64,000 bases of DNA from Lutjanus erythropterus (Eukaryota > Chordata > Actinopteri > Lutjaniformes > Lutjanidae), in contig CM034603.1 in assembly GCA_020091685.1 (NCBI GenBank), positions 33,155,696 to 33,219,695 of the forward strand, read 5' to 3'. The notes under the pieces are model-generated. The model saw only the letters and a program-made list of their open reading frames with translations, searched no databases and was not told where the DNA came from. The position numbers and the translations under genes are program-made. This document shows positions 1-14,836 of the stretch, piece after piece. Within the stretch, counting starts at the first letter, position 1; every line of letters begins with the position of its first letter.

Positions 1-1734
1 TGATCTGTTGAAACAGTCTGCCAGTTGCTGTCTCTTTTTTCTTAAGTTTTTCTCATGATACACTCCCATGAGTAGGCTTTTGAAGTTTGTAGCAGCCAAA
101 ACTTAACAGTCCCGATTCTTTACTTTAAACATAGTTCTGATTATCACTAATCTTAGATAAAATTCAAGTTTGTTGGTAAAATATTCATGATTAATAGTTC
201 TAGTTTCTGGGACTCATTAATTGAAAAAAAAAAAAAGGCACCATAAAAAGAGTGTGTATCAACTCAAACATCTGAATTCTTTGTTTTTAATCTTTAAAAG
301 GTATTCACTCATCGGTCACCAGAACATTTTTGACTTTCATCTTTCTGGCATCAGTTGTTTCCTTATAATGATTTTTCCAAGAAACACTCATTTGGTGATT
401 GGCGTTTTCACTGAATCATTGATATTTTCAGCTGCCATGCCGTGTTTTAATTGAGGAATCTTGATGGCAAAGACCGACATAATCCTCGAGTGGGGCTGGT
501 TTTGAATAAGTGGCAACAGTCCAGTGGCAGTTTGCCAACTGGCTACTCCACAATCAAGCTAAAAAAAACTGGCAATCACAGAGTGCTCATACCGCTGAGA
601 CGCAAAATTCAAAAAGTGGAGGCACTGGCGATGACAATATCCAGGAAAAAGTAAGTGACCATGATTTTGATTGTGGAGCAGGCAAATGAAAAATCAGAAC
701 ATGACTAAAGGAGCTGAATTACTGGTTCTACAAATTACACAGCTTAGATATTCATTGTGCTGGAGGCTAAAACAAATCAAAACAAAACAACGCCAAAAAC
801 CCAAACGCAACTGCGTGTTAAGACGGCTCTGCATAAAATCAAAAGGAGACAAACAAAGAGCAGACAAACAGCTCAAAAATGTCCATCTTTGCAAACAACA
901 TACATCGTTTATCCACTTCATCACTGACAGATTTAACTTCCTATTCATAATTCTGTCTTCCATGAACGCTGTAATCTTTATGCAGTGTTGTGTGAACAAG
1001 GCTGTAGTCCCCAGATATCCCTCATGAAAGTAAATTATTAATCATAGATGATCCAGGAAAAAAAAAAATCCTGAATCCTGATTGGCCGGCTTCCAGTTAC
1101 ACAGCATAGCTATGTATTTGTGAGTTTGTTCGTCCTTTTACATTTAGACACACATGCACACAAAGGCTCAAATGTATTAAAACTATCCCTAATACCCTTT
1201 AACCACTGCTAGTAGTCCACAGAGCACCACTGCACTTCTACACTGCACGTGTTAAGCACAGGCACATTATGTGGGATTGACGCAAATCCTTAACCCCAAC
1301 TCTGTTAGAGGGCTTGTTAAAGAATGTGATCAAGTAATTTGCTGAAAAAAATGTTTTATCAAGTATTGTGGGTTTGGCACATTGGAAGAATACAGTTATG
1401 TTTGGCTCAGATCTCAAAAGGAGTATGTGAGGGTGAACTTAGGCACAGCAACGCTAACATTGGCATGCTAACATGCTCGCAGCAAGAAAGTTAAAGGTCC
1501 AGCATGAAAGATTTACTGGAATCTATTGTATATTGTATAATATTCATTGTGTATTGAAGTGGTACATCATTTTTTTGTATTTTCACATCTTGCATCTTAT
1601 TTTGGAGTATTAAGTATTTTTGTGCATTTACAATTTGAGAAAATAAAAATATTTGAATAATAATAAGTGTATAATAGTCAGTAGATTTTCATTAGTGTAT
1701 AACCACCTGAAAATAAGAGTCATCAAGTTCTTAC
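1..1734 (-). other. nmnat3: nmnat3 third intron (partial), no exon seen
   Basis: This stretch follows the donor of the third nmnat3 coding exon on the minus strand and runs off the window edge. I searched the minus strand for the next expected segment (the P-E-L-K-L-L-C-G-A-D-V-L region of the family) and did not find it, so the remaining exons should lie to the left. The short open frames here (221-454, 451-654, 671-1027, 694-999) have no recognisable domain and overlap on both strands, which is typical of AT-rich intron. A short GA-rich run lies at about 1842-1867, just upstream of exon 3. Confidence 0.6.
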
Positions 1735-1820
1735 TTGAGATGGGGGAGGTGTTTCCATTGGAGTCGTTGTGCATTCCTGTGATCTGCTCATGCTTCTTCA
1801 GAATACGTCCATAATGATAC
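1735..1820 (-). CDS. nmnat3: nmnat3 coding exon 3 (partial gene)
   Basis: Third coding exon of the NMN adenylyltransferase gene, transcribed leftwards. The acceptor ends GCACAG at 1826-1821 and the donor reads A|GTAAGA at 1735/1734. The first base completes the arginine codon split by exon 2. The exon then reads YHYGRILKKHEQITGMH followed by a polar segment NDSNGNTSPIS. In the family this is the stretch just after the conserved W-x-E-T-x-x-x-x-R helix (human NMNAT3 has R-H-H-H-S-K-L-L here), leading into the variable, poorly ordered linker before the second half of the Rossmann fold. Exons 1 to 3 sum to 382 bases, or 127 codons plus one base, so the frame is intact. The match rests on the first ten residues and on splice-phase agreement, because the linker itself is not conserved. 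Confidence 0.85.
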
Positions 1821-2231
1821 CTGTGCAACACCCACAGGTGTGTGAGAGAGAGAAAGAGAGAGAGACGGAGAATTCATTCACTTCATAAATATTTGTTTCC
1901 GATAGCTAGTTGTTGGGACACATGATTTGTGCATTATGCATTAATCATTAGTTGTTTACCTCGCTCTGTTCATGCATGTATGTAGGCAACATGCAGACTA
2001 ATCAGTGAACAGAATTAGAAACAGAAATATCCCCAGCTGAGTCACAGAGGAACAGAAGAAGAAAGATGAATGAAAAACTTCACTGTTTCCCAGCAAAGCT
2101 TCTTAAAGGTGTCCTGGTACATTTGTGTGAGTGTGTGTTGGGGCGTGAGATGACGTGCGACATGGCCTGCTCAGGACAACAGGCCACTTCATGCCTTGAT
2201 CATAACCCGTGTTGCGCAAACACACCGGCCG

Positions 2232-2233
<2 letters not shown>

Positions 2234-2290
<57 letters not shown>

Positions 2291-2296
2291 TGTGTG
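2234..2296. repeat. (GT)n microsatellite
   Basis: About 31 GT dinucleotides with one TGTATG interruption near 2284, followed by a run of seven G. It produces artefactual poly-Cys/Val and poly-His/Thr reading frames on the two strands. Confidence 0.97.
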
Positions 2297-4039
2297 GGGG
2301 GGGTCAACTCATGAAGGGATTTGTCAGAAATGCAGAGCAGGGAAGAAGGAAAGCGAATAAAATGGAAGAAGTTCAATGGAACAAGTGTACAAGACCTTTT
2401 TAAAATACATGACATACAGTGGGTGTGAGTGGTAATACAATGTGAGGTGCAGCTTTTCCATTAAATGATTAATTCCCTCGGGCCAAACTGTGGAAATAAG
2501 TTTCTCATTTCTGCACTAAACTTCTGCGACATGCAGTGGGCCATCACTCAGACATCCCTCATTCACATCACCTCCGCCCGCCTTTCTTCACCCACATTCA
2601 TGTCCCAGACAGCCTTCTGCAACTGCACAGTCACCACTCACCCAGCGAATTTAACAGCCCGTGCCCCCGATTTCACCCCATAAAAAAAAAAACACAGACC
2701 TGACATGGGTCCAGTCTCGTCTGGCAGCCCCCAATTGACCAAAACCCCTAATTTAGGCTCAGGGAACCTGGCAACACTCTGTTACATAAGCGGTTGGAGC
2801 TGGCATGCAGCAGGGCGGGCAGAGGAGAGAGAGTACCTCCCTGTGAACTCAGCTGGTGCCGTGGTAAAATACTTCTCTTACATCCCATCAAGGATGAAGA
2901 AGGACAAAACAGGAGACAGTAAAAGCTAATAGCTAATTTTTTTGTTTGTTTGTTTGTTTTGGTTGTGTTTTGCTTTTTTTGTTTGTCTGCTTACACACTG
3001 TCTTGGTTTTGGAGTGGTGATGCCTGTCTGTAAATGCACAAATTGAATTTAAAACAAAGACAGAAAAATAACATAGCATGATATAAAAAGGAGAAAAAAT
3101 TATGATACCATTATGAATCCACATTAATGTATTTAGGGTCATGTTTCCTCACTACATGAGCTTTCACAGGAACACAGTTGTCTCCCACATCACTTTTTTT
3201 GCAGTTTAAAAAAGAAACAATACATTTTGTGTCACTGCATCCAAGGGAACATTGGCGAGCGAACAGAGGCAAAATACATTTGTCTCAACCTCCTGATGTG
3301 CTGTAATTGGCGAGGTGATATTCTAACGGAACTGGTCATTGAAATTCTGCATTTTGATGTGATGTTTTTTTATTTATTTTTGAGCACATTTAGATGTAAA
3401 AAGCTTTAAAAAAAAAATCTACCCATTTGGCAGTGACACTACCTCTGCAGCCCACTAGATGGTGCTCTGTGGCCCACTGGTTGAGAATGGCTATTTAAGA
3501 AATTATTGAATTTCAGCTGCTTTTGAAGATGTAAGGGAAATCCTTATGTGTTGCTTAGGTGAAATAAAACTGAAGGAATAGGACACCTGCTTATATCAAG
3601 GTCTCAGCACTTCATCCCTCATCGTCTTTCTCTCCCCCCTCCCTCTTCAACCACTTATTCTCAATCATCTATCCATGGGTGTTCACTCTTTAGGTCAACC
3701 AAGCAGATTTAGCCACGGTCTCCATCATCGTGTCAAAACTTTAAATCTGTTTTCCACTCTGCCGCTTTCAGCTGTCATTTCTGCAAGGAATCGTTGCGAC
3801 CCTCCTCCACCCCGTTCTCCTCCACTTCTTCTAATCCAGAGCCCAGGATGAGTTTCATCAGAAGTCAAGTCCTCCTCTCATCCAGATCATCAGCCATCTC
3901 CTCACCACCATCACCACTCCCTTTATACTTGATGATGTCACGATGGAGACTTTTCACATTTCTCTCTCTGTTGTGCACATGTCAAATAAATATATTTTGT
4001 AAACTCAGAACGAGTTTCTCCTGATTGAATTAACATTTG

Positions 4040-4321
4040 ATTATATCCACAGTAACAATTATACTGATAGTAAGATATGAGATTATCATGATGCAGCATA
4101 ACTGTTTTCCTGGCTTTGAAGGCTGCATTACAGTTAAAGTGATGGTATTAAATTGCATTAAGTTAACATTTTGGTCATTGGTCAAAAATATTATTGATAG
4201 TTGATTATGTCCAGCCCTAACAGTGTGTCATGTTAGACAAAATGAGTATATTGAGATACATATTGCAGACTAGCCTAACCATATCATGGTATTATTTAGA
4301 AGACATATCACCCAGCCCTAC
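4040..4321. repeat. Composite teleost interspersed repeat ending in CCAGCCCTA motifs
   Basis: AT-rich sequence in which two subsegments end in the same short terminus: GTCCAGCCCTA at about 4210-4220 and CACCCAGCCCTA at about 4309-4320. Termini of the form TAGGGCTGGGYRATA, here in reverse complement, are common at the ends of small non-autonomous DNA elements in fish genomes, as I recall. Similar termini occur at about 40935 and 51553. No coding potential was seen. Confidence 0.45.
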
Positions 4322-4892
4322 TCATAAGAGGTCATTCAAGACTTCAATTCAATTGAGTCTTTATTGTCCTGCCTGAAATTTGGCCTGCAGCAAAACAAAA
4401 CCAGGCAGTGTTCTTGGCTTTTTTGGTACCAGCACTGTGTGCAGGATGTTAATTATTTTAGAAAAGAAAAAATAATTGCTAGTTTTTTTTGTGCACCAAG
4501 GCCTTTTTTTTGCCATGGTACTGAAACAGGTATTGATTATACTAGTACTTTTTATGCTTTTATGCATCGAAGTTTAAAATTCTCTACAAAACATGTACTC
4601 TCACAATGTGTGGTCACACAAAGCAATAACATTTCCCCCGTACGCTGCACAAATAACATTTTTGTGAAGTAAATCTCCTCTCTAATAAACCACTGGAGCG
4701 TCCTTAATTACACAATGGATGGACAGGGAATTACTTACTGAATTATAAATATGTTGTGTAAGCGTGGATGTAATCATTGATGTCCTATAACAACAGGTGG
4801 CTGGTTTCAGTTTCTCCTGCTTGGACTATGACAATCTTCTTTTTCAAATGAAGCCATTTACACTGTGCTGGTGCTGTAAACCTGTTTTATAC

Positions 4893-5076
4893 CTCATGGT
4901 GACCGCAGTCTCTGTCCAGTCTGGCTGCTGGCTCTCCCATTCGTCAACCGTGACCCAGTTGGAGCTCTGGAGCGCCAGCTTTGCCATAGCAATGCGGTGC
5001 TTAGCCAGTACCAGGCCTTGCTTTCCATAGCCGTCACTCACTGGAGACACGATGCCACCCAGCACCTGGTACTGGC
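4893..5076 (-). CDS. nmnat3: nmnat3 coding exon 2
   Basis: Second coding exon (184 bases) of the NMN adenylyltransferase gene. The minus-strand acceptor CCCTGCAG ends at 5077 and the donor is G|GTATAA at 4893/4892. With one base from exon 1 it encodes residues 38-99, beginning GQYQVLGGIVSPVSDGYGKQ and continuing through HRIAMAKLALQSSNW and VTVDEWESQQPDW. The G-I-V/I-S-P-V-x-D-x-Y-x-K segment, the H-R-x-x-M-A-x-L-A helix and the V-D-x-W-E-S motif are family hallmarks; the tryptophan (residue 84 here) corresponds to the nicotinamide-stacking tryptophan of human NMNAT1. MAKLALQSSNW is closer to human NMNAT3 (M-A-R-L-A-L-Q-T-S-D-W) than to NMNAT1 (M-A-E-L-A-T-K-N-S-K-W), which decided the paralogue call. 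No stops or frameshifts. Confidence 0.95.
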
Positions 5077-9338
<4,262 letters not shown>

Positions 9339-10407
9339 CTTGTTTTCACATTGTTGCTGTTTGGTAACTGTGTCACACTCTTTCCACTCCCCCGTACCGT
9401 GGAGCTGCTGCTCGATGGTTCCGCAGAGAAAAAAAATGGCACAACTGCGACCCCTGGTGGAAGAAGGTAAACGTGAACAAAGAGTCAGAGCTCTCCATGG
9501 TACTGAAATCTACTGAGGAGAATTTTGTAATTAAACATAGTAAAGATGAACCATTATTACCACAATGTGTACTTTCTGATGCCAGTGTTACACTGAATTT
9601 CAGTTTAACATGTTCTTGAGCGCCTGTGGCAGAGTACAACATCTTCCCAGAAGAACGCTACTATAATCATCAGCTGACCTTTACAGCTGTGCAGCATCAA
9701 ACACCTACGTGCTCCTGGTAACCTTTCATTTCCATTGTTGTTAACTGCTTGTCAGATGAAAAAGAGAGGCTTTGTCGAACACTAATTGACTGTCTGTACT
9801 GCATCCTGCAGCTGATTGCAAAATGGCTGTACAGCAAATGGCTTTTCCAATAACAGTGCTTTGTCTCAGGGGGACAAGAATAACTTTAAAAGTGTCATGA
9901 CATTTCACACTCCATTGGTGTAAACCATGAGAAAATTGCTGAGTCTCTTCCCAGTGAGGACAGTTAGGACTACAGAAGTTGCACATACATACGTGCTGTA
10001 TGTACAAGGACATACAAGCAGTAAACCTCATGAACTGTGGGTTACAGAGGCCTTTTGTCTTTCAAGTCATTAGTTCCCCTTTTCTGTGAATAGAGGAACG
10101 CTTTCTGGTTTGAACTGTTTTTGGGGATATTACTTCTGCTGACATGAAACTTGAGTTCTCATGTGCATTTGGGAACCAGATTTAAATAATGTGTCCTGAA
10201 AAAGACATTTTCATCTTTACGAACTGATTGAACTATCCAGAATCATAGGGTTAACATTTATTGTTTTTAATGTGTTATTTATTTGTGGACTTTTCAACAC
10301 AAACAACAACAATACAGTATATAAACCCTCACATTTGTATTAGATAAATGAAATAAAAGAACACTCTAAACACTGTAAAATTAGGTAAGCAATGGTAGAG
10401 GAAGTAA

Positions 10408-10600
10408 TGATGAATTGATTAATCAATTATTAATCGACTATTGAAGTAATTGCCCATTATTCTGATAGTTGTTTTGAGTCATTTTCTTATTATAAATATT
10501 GAAATTCTCTGATTAATCTTCTCAAATGTGAATATTTTCTGGCTTCTTTGCTCCTCTGTGATAGAAAACTGAAAATTAACTAACAAACTAACTATTTAAC
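10408..10600 (+). repeat. Teleost TAATCGATTA-type interspersed repeat, truncated
   Basis: Begins with clustered ATTAAT/ATCGA words, then TTGAGTCATTTT, then CTCAAATGTGAATATTTTCTGG. This order matches a dispersed teleost repeat I recognise, whose ends read TAGGGCTGCAACTAACGATT and its complement. Related copies in this window lie at 13856-14055, 14343-14836 and 25594-25811. Confidence 0.65.
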
Positions 10601-10759
10601 TAAATAAATAAATAAAACAGAGTTTTAAAAATATTAATCCAGCATGCAAGGGTTAACTTTTGCTTTTAAAGGAAAATTCTTGGCAAATATTACAGGTATG
10701 ATCACAGCGAAGATCCAGTACCTTAATGAATGAATTTATTAGTTAATAAGATGAATAAT

Positions 10760-10803
10760 TTAGCAGTCATAAACTGTTGAATTATTTAGCAGTCATAAAC
10801 TGT
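10760..10803. repeat. Short tandem duplication, 26-base unit, two copies
   Basis: TTAGCAGTCATAAACTGTT occurs at 10760 and again at 10786, separated by GAATTAT. This is a recent-looking local duplication. Confidence 0.85.
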
Positions 10804-11173
10804 TTAGGGTTGCAAGAGAAGCTGGAAAAAGTGGAAAGTCACAAAGACATAACGGCCTGTGAGTTTGTGTGAAATGTTGAGGGAAAATGTGTATTTGTCA
10901 GCAACATAAGAAGCAACATTTCTCTGAGTTACTCCCTCTGTCTCCTGTCCTGAGCGCTTTCTGAGCTGATGCTTGACCACAAGATGAAATCTGCTCATTG
11001 CACCATCCTCCAAACGTCACTGCTCTGCTGTAACTTAGCTGCCACTACCCATGGAAACAGCCAATTGGGAGCATGTGTGTGTAAGTAACAGTTTGTGCAT
11101 GTAAATGTGGTCCTGCGTGTGTTTGTGTGTGTCTGCTCTATCTTTGTTATCCTCTTAACTCACTTGAGGTCTG

Positions 11174-11175
<2 letters not shown>

Positions 11176-11229
<54 letters not shown>
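11176..11229. repeat. (CT)n microsatellite
   Basis: About 27 CT units with one CC interruption near 11204. It gives the Leu/Ser and Arg/Glu repeat reading frames at 11095-11436 on both strands, which are not genes. Confidence 0.97.
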
Positions 11230-11760
11230 AATCCCCAGAACACACACCCACACCCAACAGAAGACGAAACATGGGGGAATAATTGAGGAACATACGGCCG
11301 TTAGAGAAAACCAGTGATTCTGCCACAGGGTGAAAACTGAAAGACTCAAATCTGTGAGGGGGAGTACAGCCACGCTGTTTGGGCTCTTGTTAGGAGGATA
11401 CAGCTGGAAAAACATCTTATGCGGCAGCTGCTTCATTCGATTATGAAAGGAGTATTGCTGTGAGAAAATGAAAAAATCCGCAGTTCGTGTTACTCCTTAA
11501 TTAAAGTGATATATTCTTTTTATATTTCCCAAATGTGGCCTTACCTACACGGGCAATTAATGGAGGATAACAGCAAATAAACGGACTCAGCTGCTGACTA
11601 ATCTGAATACCTAAATGCCCAGCAGGCGGCCATTGGCAACATGCAGCCTTTAATCTTAGATCAAATCTGATCTTGTACCTTTTACTATCAGGATAATGAG
11701 CAAATGTCAAGCAAATGTTAGTCTGAGGATAATTTACAGTTTACAGTTTATAGACTTTTT

Positions 11761-11960
11761 TTCACAGCAGCCATATTGATATGAAATAGTAGGGTAAACA
11801 CAGGTGTTACCAGTGATACTAATTAAGATCAGTTTAGTGCAGCAAAGCCTTTCCAGTAAGTCTGAATCTGTTTGACCTGAATGGAACATGACCTATAATC
11901 AGTATCATTGTTAACACCTGTGTTTACACCACTGTTTAATGTCAAAATGGCTGCTGTGAA
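11761..11960. mobile_element. Palindromic MITE-like element with long terminal inverted repeats
   Basis: A left arm at 11763-11819 and a right arm at 11902-11958 are reverse complements at about 49 of 57 positions by hand alignment. The outer ends read CACAGCAGCCAT and ATGGCTGCTGTG. Weaker pairing continues into the centre (GATACTAATTA / GATACTGATTA) and two bases outward, leaving a core of roughly 60 bases. It has no coding capacity. Length, structure and AT-rich core fit a miniature inverted-repeat transposable element. A half copy of one arm (TGACATGAAATAGTAGGG) occurs at about 37370. The superfamily is not assigned, because no target-site duplication is clear. Confidence 0.8.
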
Positions 11961-12548
11961 GATTCACAGCTACTGGAAGACAGAGAGAGAGCATGGAAAA
12001 AAAGAAAATATTGGAATTATTTTGCACTGTCTGGGGGCATGGAAGTGTGATTTTTATTTTGTCTTGCCCTACCCTATTTTCCTGTATTTACTCATCTTTT
12101 AAAATTATTATTATTAACAATAATTTATTATTAATTTTAATGTTTGTGAATTTAATGTGTGTGTTTAATGTGATTTTTTTTAGGGGGACTGGGGCTGATG
12201 CTGTGCCCACTCTGGTACCCATATTAGCATAGTTAGTTCATGTTAATTTTTAACCAATAAACTAGAGACTAAATTGGTGTAAATTTAAATTTGCAGTCAT
12301 CTAAATTTTAGACAGTGGAAGAAAAATACTGCACACCCAAAAACTTTCATACCTGAATTTTTTACTTTTTATTTTTATATTTATTTATTTTGCAGAATAT
12401 TGTTGCTGAGGTGAAATTATCTTGCTCCTTTTCCACAGTCAGAAAGAGATTCCTACAGAGCATATTATCACTTGCTTGTTTTTGATTGGAGGAACTGAGT
12501 GGGTTACAATTGACCCCTGTTACAACTGCCCACGGTCTCCCCTAAAAC

Positions 12549-12571
12549 AAAAAAAAAAAAAAAAAAAAAAA
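12549..12571. repeat. Poly(A) tract
   Basis: Uninterrupted run of about 23 A, possibly a retroposon tail. No recognisable SINE or LINE body was identified beside it. Confidence 0.9.
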
Positions 12572-13129
12572 TAGAAAATGACCTTTGACTCAGAAGTTTT
12601 ACATGTTAAAAAACATGCTATAATTAATGTTCTCTTTGTGCTCGTGGTACTTTGATCCTCTAGCTCCCTTAATAAATCGATCATTATTCCATTTTCCTGC
12701 ATGTGGTAACCTGGCTTGTGCTATAGATTCAGGTTTATTGAAGTGATATAAAAAAAAATGTGGCTATTCCTGTAGAGGAATGCAATCACTGGCACTTAAC
12801 TCTCGGTTATAGCAGTCCTTTCCTGGGGTGTCAAAATCAATCTTTCCCTCTCTTAACACCGAACTACCAACACATTCACACACATCACTGCCAGATCCCC
12901 TCCCTACAGTACATCCCCTCTTCTCCAGCACTTGCTCCTTCTCTCTTCCTCATTAACAGTTTTGTCAAGTTCGCCACATAAAGCCAGGCCTTGCCCCCCA
13001 AAAGAAGGCTTTTATTCTTCAATATAAAAGTCTACAATTCGTCATGCATGGGGGAAAACCTATTTCGGAGCACCTATAACCAACAAAATGAGAAAATACG
13101 TTTTTGAAAATAATTTAATTTCCATTCTG

Positions 13130-13396
13130 TATAAGTGTAGCCTTGTTTTACGACATTTATCTGACGTTATTTAACATTAACGGTCGATCTTATTTTATTT
13201 TGAAAGCGTTTCACCGGAAATGTTGTTTTATTGACGTTACCCAAACGTCAGTCTGTCTCTCTCTCTTCGCTCACCGTACCCAGTGAGTGTCTCTCTAACC
13301 ACCGGGCAGCGGAAAACATCCTGACTGTTGGGAGGTGATCCACGGTTTGAGAGGAGAGGACGGAGAGACACCATCACCTACACCGCTCCGACAACC
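13130..13396 (+). promoter_or_regulatory. Candidate clstn2 promoter and 5' UTR, CRE half-sites and ETS site
   Basis: The block immediately upstream of the signal-peptide exon is CpG-rich compared with its surroundings. It carries TGACGTTA at 13162-13169, an ETS-type CCGGAA at 13214-13219, and an inverted pair TGACGT (13232-13237) and ACGTCA (13245-13250) separated by seven bases. A CT-rich initiator-like region follows at about 13251-13265. No TATA box is evident. TGACGT is the CREB/ATF half-site; CRE plus ETS in a CpG-rich TATA-less promoter is common for neuronal genes, but binding is inferred only. The 5' UTR probably spans about 13280-13396. Confidence 0.5.
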
Positions 13397-13469
13397 ATGC
13401 AGAAACTCGGGGTCCCTTTTCTGGTCTTCTGGCTCATGTGGGGCCACTCCTGCGCTCTCGGCGGAAAAG
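13397..13469 (+). CDS. clstn2: Putative calsyntenin-2 exon 1 (signal peptide exon)
   Basis: ATG at 13397 with A at -3 encodes MQKLGVPFLVFWLMWGHSCA followed by LGGK, a classic secretory signal peptide: one basic residue, a hydrophobic core of about 12 residues, then small residues at a likely cleavage site near C-A-L-G-G. The exon ends AAAAG|GTAGGA, a phase-1 donor. Calsyntenins are type I membrane cadherin-like proteins of synapses whose mature part begins with V-N-K-H-K-P-W; a phase-1 junction G|TN would give that valine. Human NMNAT3 and CLSTN2 are neighbours in head-to-head orientation, exactly as here. The exon is too short for homology to prove the call. No downstream clstn2 exon was found in the window, so this remains a context-based assignment; another secreted-protein gene is possible. 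Confidence 0.65.
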
Positions 13470-13855
13470 GTAGGAAGATTAAAAAAAAAAGAGTAGAAAA
13501 AGATGGAAAATAAATGAACTTGGCTTCGACGTGTTTCACTGCTCTTGCGCGTTTGAGTTGCACAAGTTGGTAAGGAGAGTGCTAACCGTCCGTCCGGCAA
13601 CTTCGTCGCCATTAAGGTGTTTGTTTTTCTTAAATTCACTGTCTGTCGTTAAGTTCTGCTCATTATTCTGTGGCTTAATGTGTGTTTTTTTTCTGTTGGA
13701 AATTATTGACTGGTCATTAGTCAGAGTTCACGGAATGGCAGAAAGGTAATTAACGGGACAGGTGTTGTTCGGCTTGGAGGGAAATTGCAGCAGGTAGTTT
13801 AACTGTGATATGCTGGTAGGTAGATAAACGCCATTATACCTGTTTGGGCTGCCAC

Positions 13856-14055
13856 TAAAGAGTATTTTCATGATCAGTTAATCTATTTAGCGTTTGTTTT
13901 AAGCTTGAATGCCAGAAAATAGTGGAAAAAGACCCAGTTCAACGTCCTCAAACGCCTTAAAATGACATGTTCTGTCCATTAATATTTAGAGACCTAAAGA
14001 TATTCAATGTATATATTGGAGAACACAACGAAAAGCAGCAGATCATCTCAAATAG
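13856..14055 (-). repeat. Teleost TAATCGATTA-type repeat, internal fragment
   Basis: In minus orientation relative to the 10.4 kb copy. Landmarks are CAGAAAATAGTGGAAAAA, then ACGTCCTCAAACG, then GACCTAAAGATATTCAATGT, then AAAGCAGCAGATCATCTCA. These occur in the order expected for this dispersed repeat, and no coding content is present. Confidence 0.6.
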
Positions 14056-14340
14056 AGCCTCGCCATTATATTGGTTGACCGATATTGTCGGCCCAGTATC
14101 ACAGCTATATTGGTCTTGGCATTTTCTTTTAACAGAACATAATATAGTTTTACTCTATTTCTGTTTTTATTTTAATTTATACCTATTTCTAAGGATTAAA
14201 AATACAGTTTCAGTGTATATTTATATTCTATATTCTGTATATTAAAGTGTCTTGGCTAATATATTGATCAGACTTTTTTCTCTAATATCAGTATTGGTAT
14301 CTGCCCCAAAAATTAGGTACTGCTCGGGCCCCATTTCAAA
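14056..14340. repeat. Interspersed repeat of TTGACCGATATTG type
   Basis: Contains ATTGGTTGACCGATATTGTC and, near the other end, a diverged mirror (AATATCAGTATTGGTATCTG). This resembles a dispersed fish repeat with GATATYGG-rich ends. It separates two fragments of the TAATCGATTA-type repeat, so it may be an insertion into it. Confidence 0.45.
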
Positions 14341-14342
14341 TG

Positions 14343-14480
14343 TCATGTGTTGTCTCACTAATATTTCAAAACCTTAATATATTTAATTTATATATTACAT
14401 AAGACAATGGAAAGCAGTGGATCATCACAAATGAAAAACTTAAATTGGAGAATTTTTTTAGCTTGAAAAAATGATTAATT
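14343..14480 (-). repeat. Teleost TAATCGATTA-type repeat, second fragment
   Basis: Landmarks GTCATGTGTTGTCTCAC, GACAATGGAAAGCAGTGGAT, GAGAATTTTT and GCTTGAAAAAATGATTAAT follow the same order as in the repeat at 13856-14055, and partly overlap it in consensus position. It is therefore a separate copy or a duplicated piece rather than a simple continuation. Confidence 0.55.
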
Positions 14481-14836
14481 TAGAGTTGCAATGATTAGCC
14501 AATGAATAGATTAGCTGTCAACTATTTAAATTAATCACCAACTACTTTTGATGAGTGATTATTCGTTTTGTGTAATCTTTAGGATAAAATGTCCAAACCC
14601 TCTGATTTCACCCTCTCAGGTGTGAATATTTTGTAGTTTCTTTACTTCTGTGTGACACTAAACTAAATTTCTTTGGGTTGTGGACAAAACAAGACATTTG
14701 AGGACGTCATATTGGGCTTTTGGAAGGAGTCATTAACATTTTCCTACCATTTTATAGACCAAACAGCTAATCGATCAGTTTAGAAAATGATTGACAGATT
14801 AATCGATTATGAAAATAATTGTTGGTTGCAGGACTA
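14481..14836 (+). mobile_element. Near-complete TAATCGATTA-type non-autonomous element
   Basis: The longest copy in the window. It starts TAGAGTTGCAATGATTAG and ends GGTTGCAGGACTA, imperfect inverted termini matching the TAGGGCTGCAAC / GTTGCAGCCCTA ends I recall for this teleost repeat. Internal landmarks are CTCAGGTGTGAATATTTT, TTTGGGTTGTGGACAAAACA, GAGGACGTCATATTGGGC and CATTTTATAGACCAAACAG. It is head-to-head with the fragment at 14343-14480. No open reading frame, so it would have moved by a transposase supplied in trans. Confidence 0.7.

Larger units (their letters stand above)
1821..4892 (-). other. nmnat3: nmnat3 second intron
   Basis: Intron between coding exons 2 and 3 (minus-strand donor GTATAA at 4892, acceptor at 1821). 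No conserved coding frame was seen inside it. It holds a long (GT)n microsatellite at 2234-2296, a (GTTT)n tract near 2939-2960, a pyrimidine-rich unique-looking block at about 3610-4010 ending in AATAAA-containing sequence, and repeat debris at 4040-4321. Confidence 0.75.

Noticed and set aside
1-1734. Search for remaining nmnat3 exons on the minus strand
   Set aside because: No sequence resembling the G-A-D-V-L region or the C-terminal I-S-S/A-T-x-x-R motif was found, so the exons are presumed outside the window.
2066-2415. Poly-Cys/Val and poly-His/Thr frames
   Set aside because: Direct translations of the (GT)n microsatellite.
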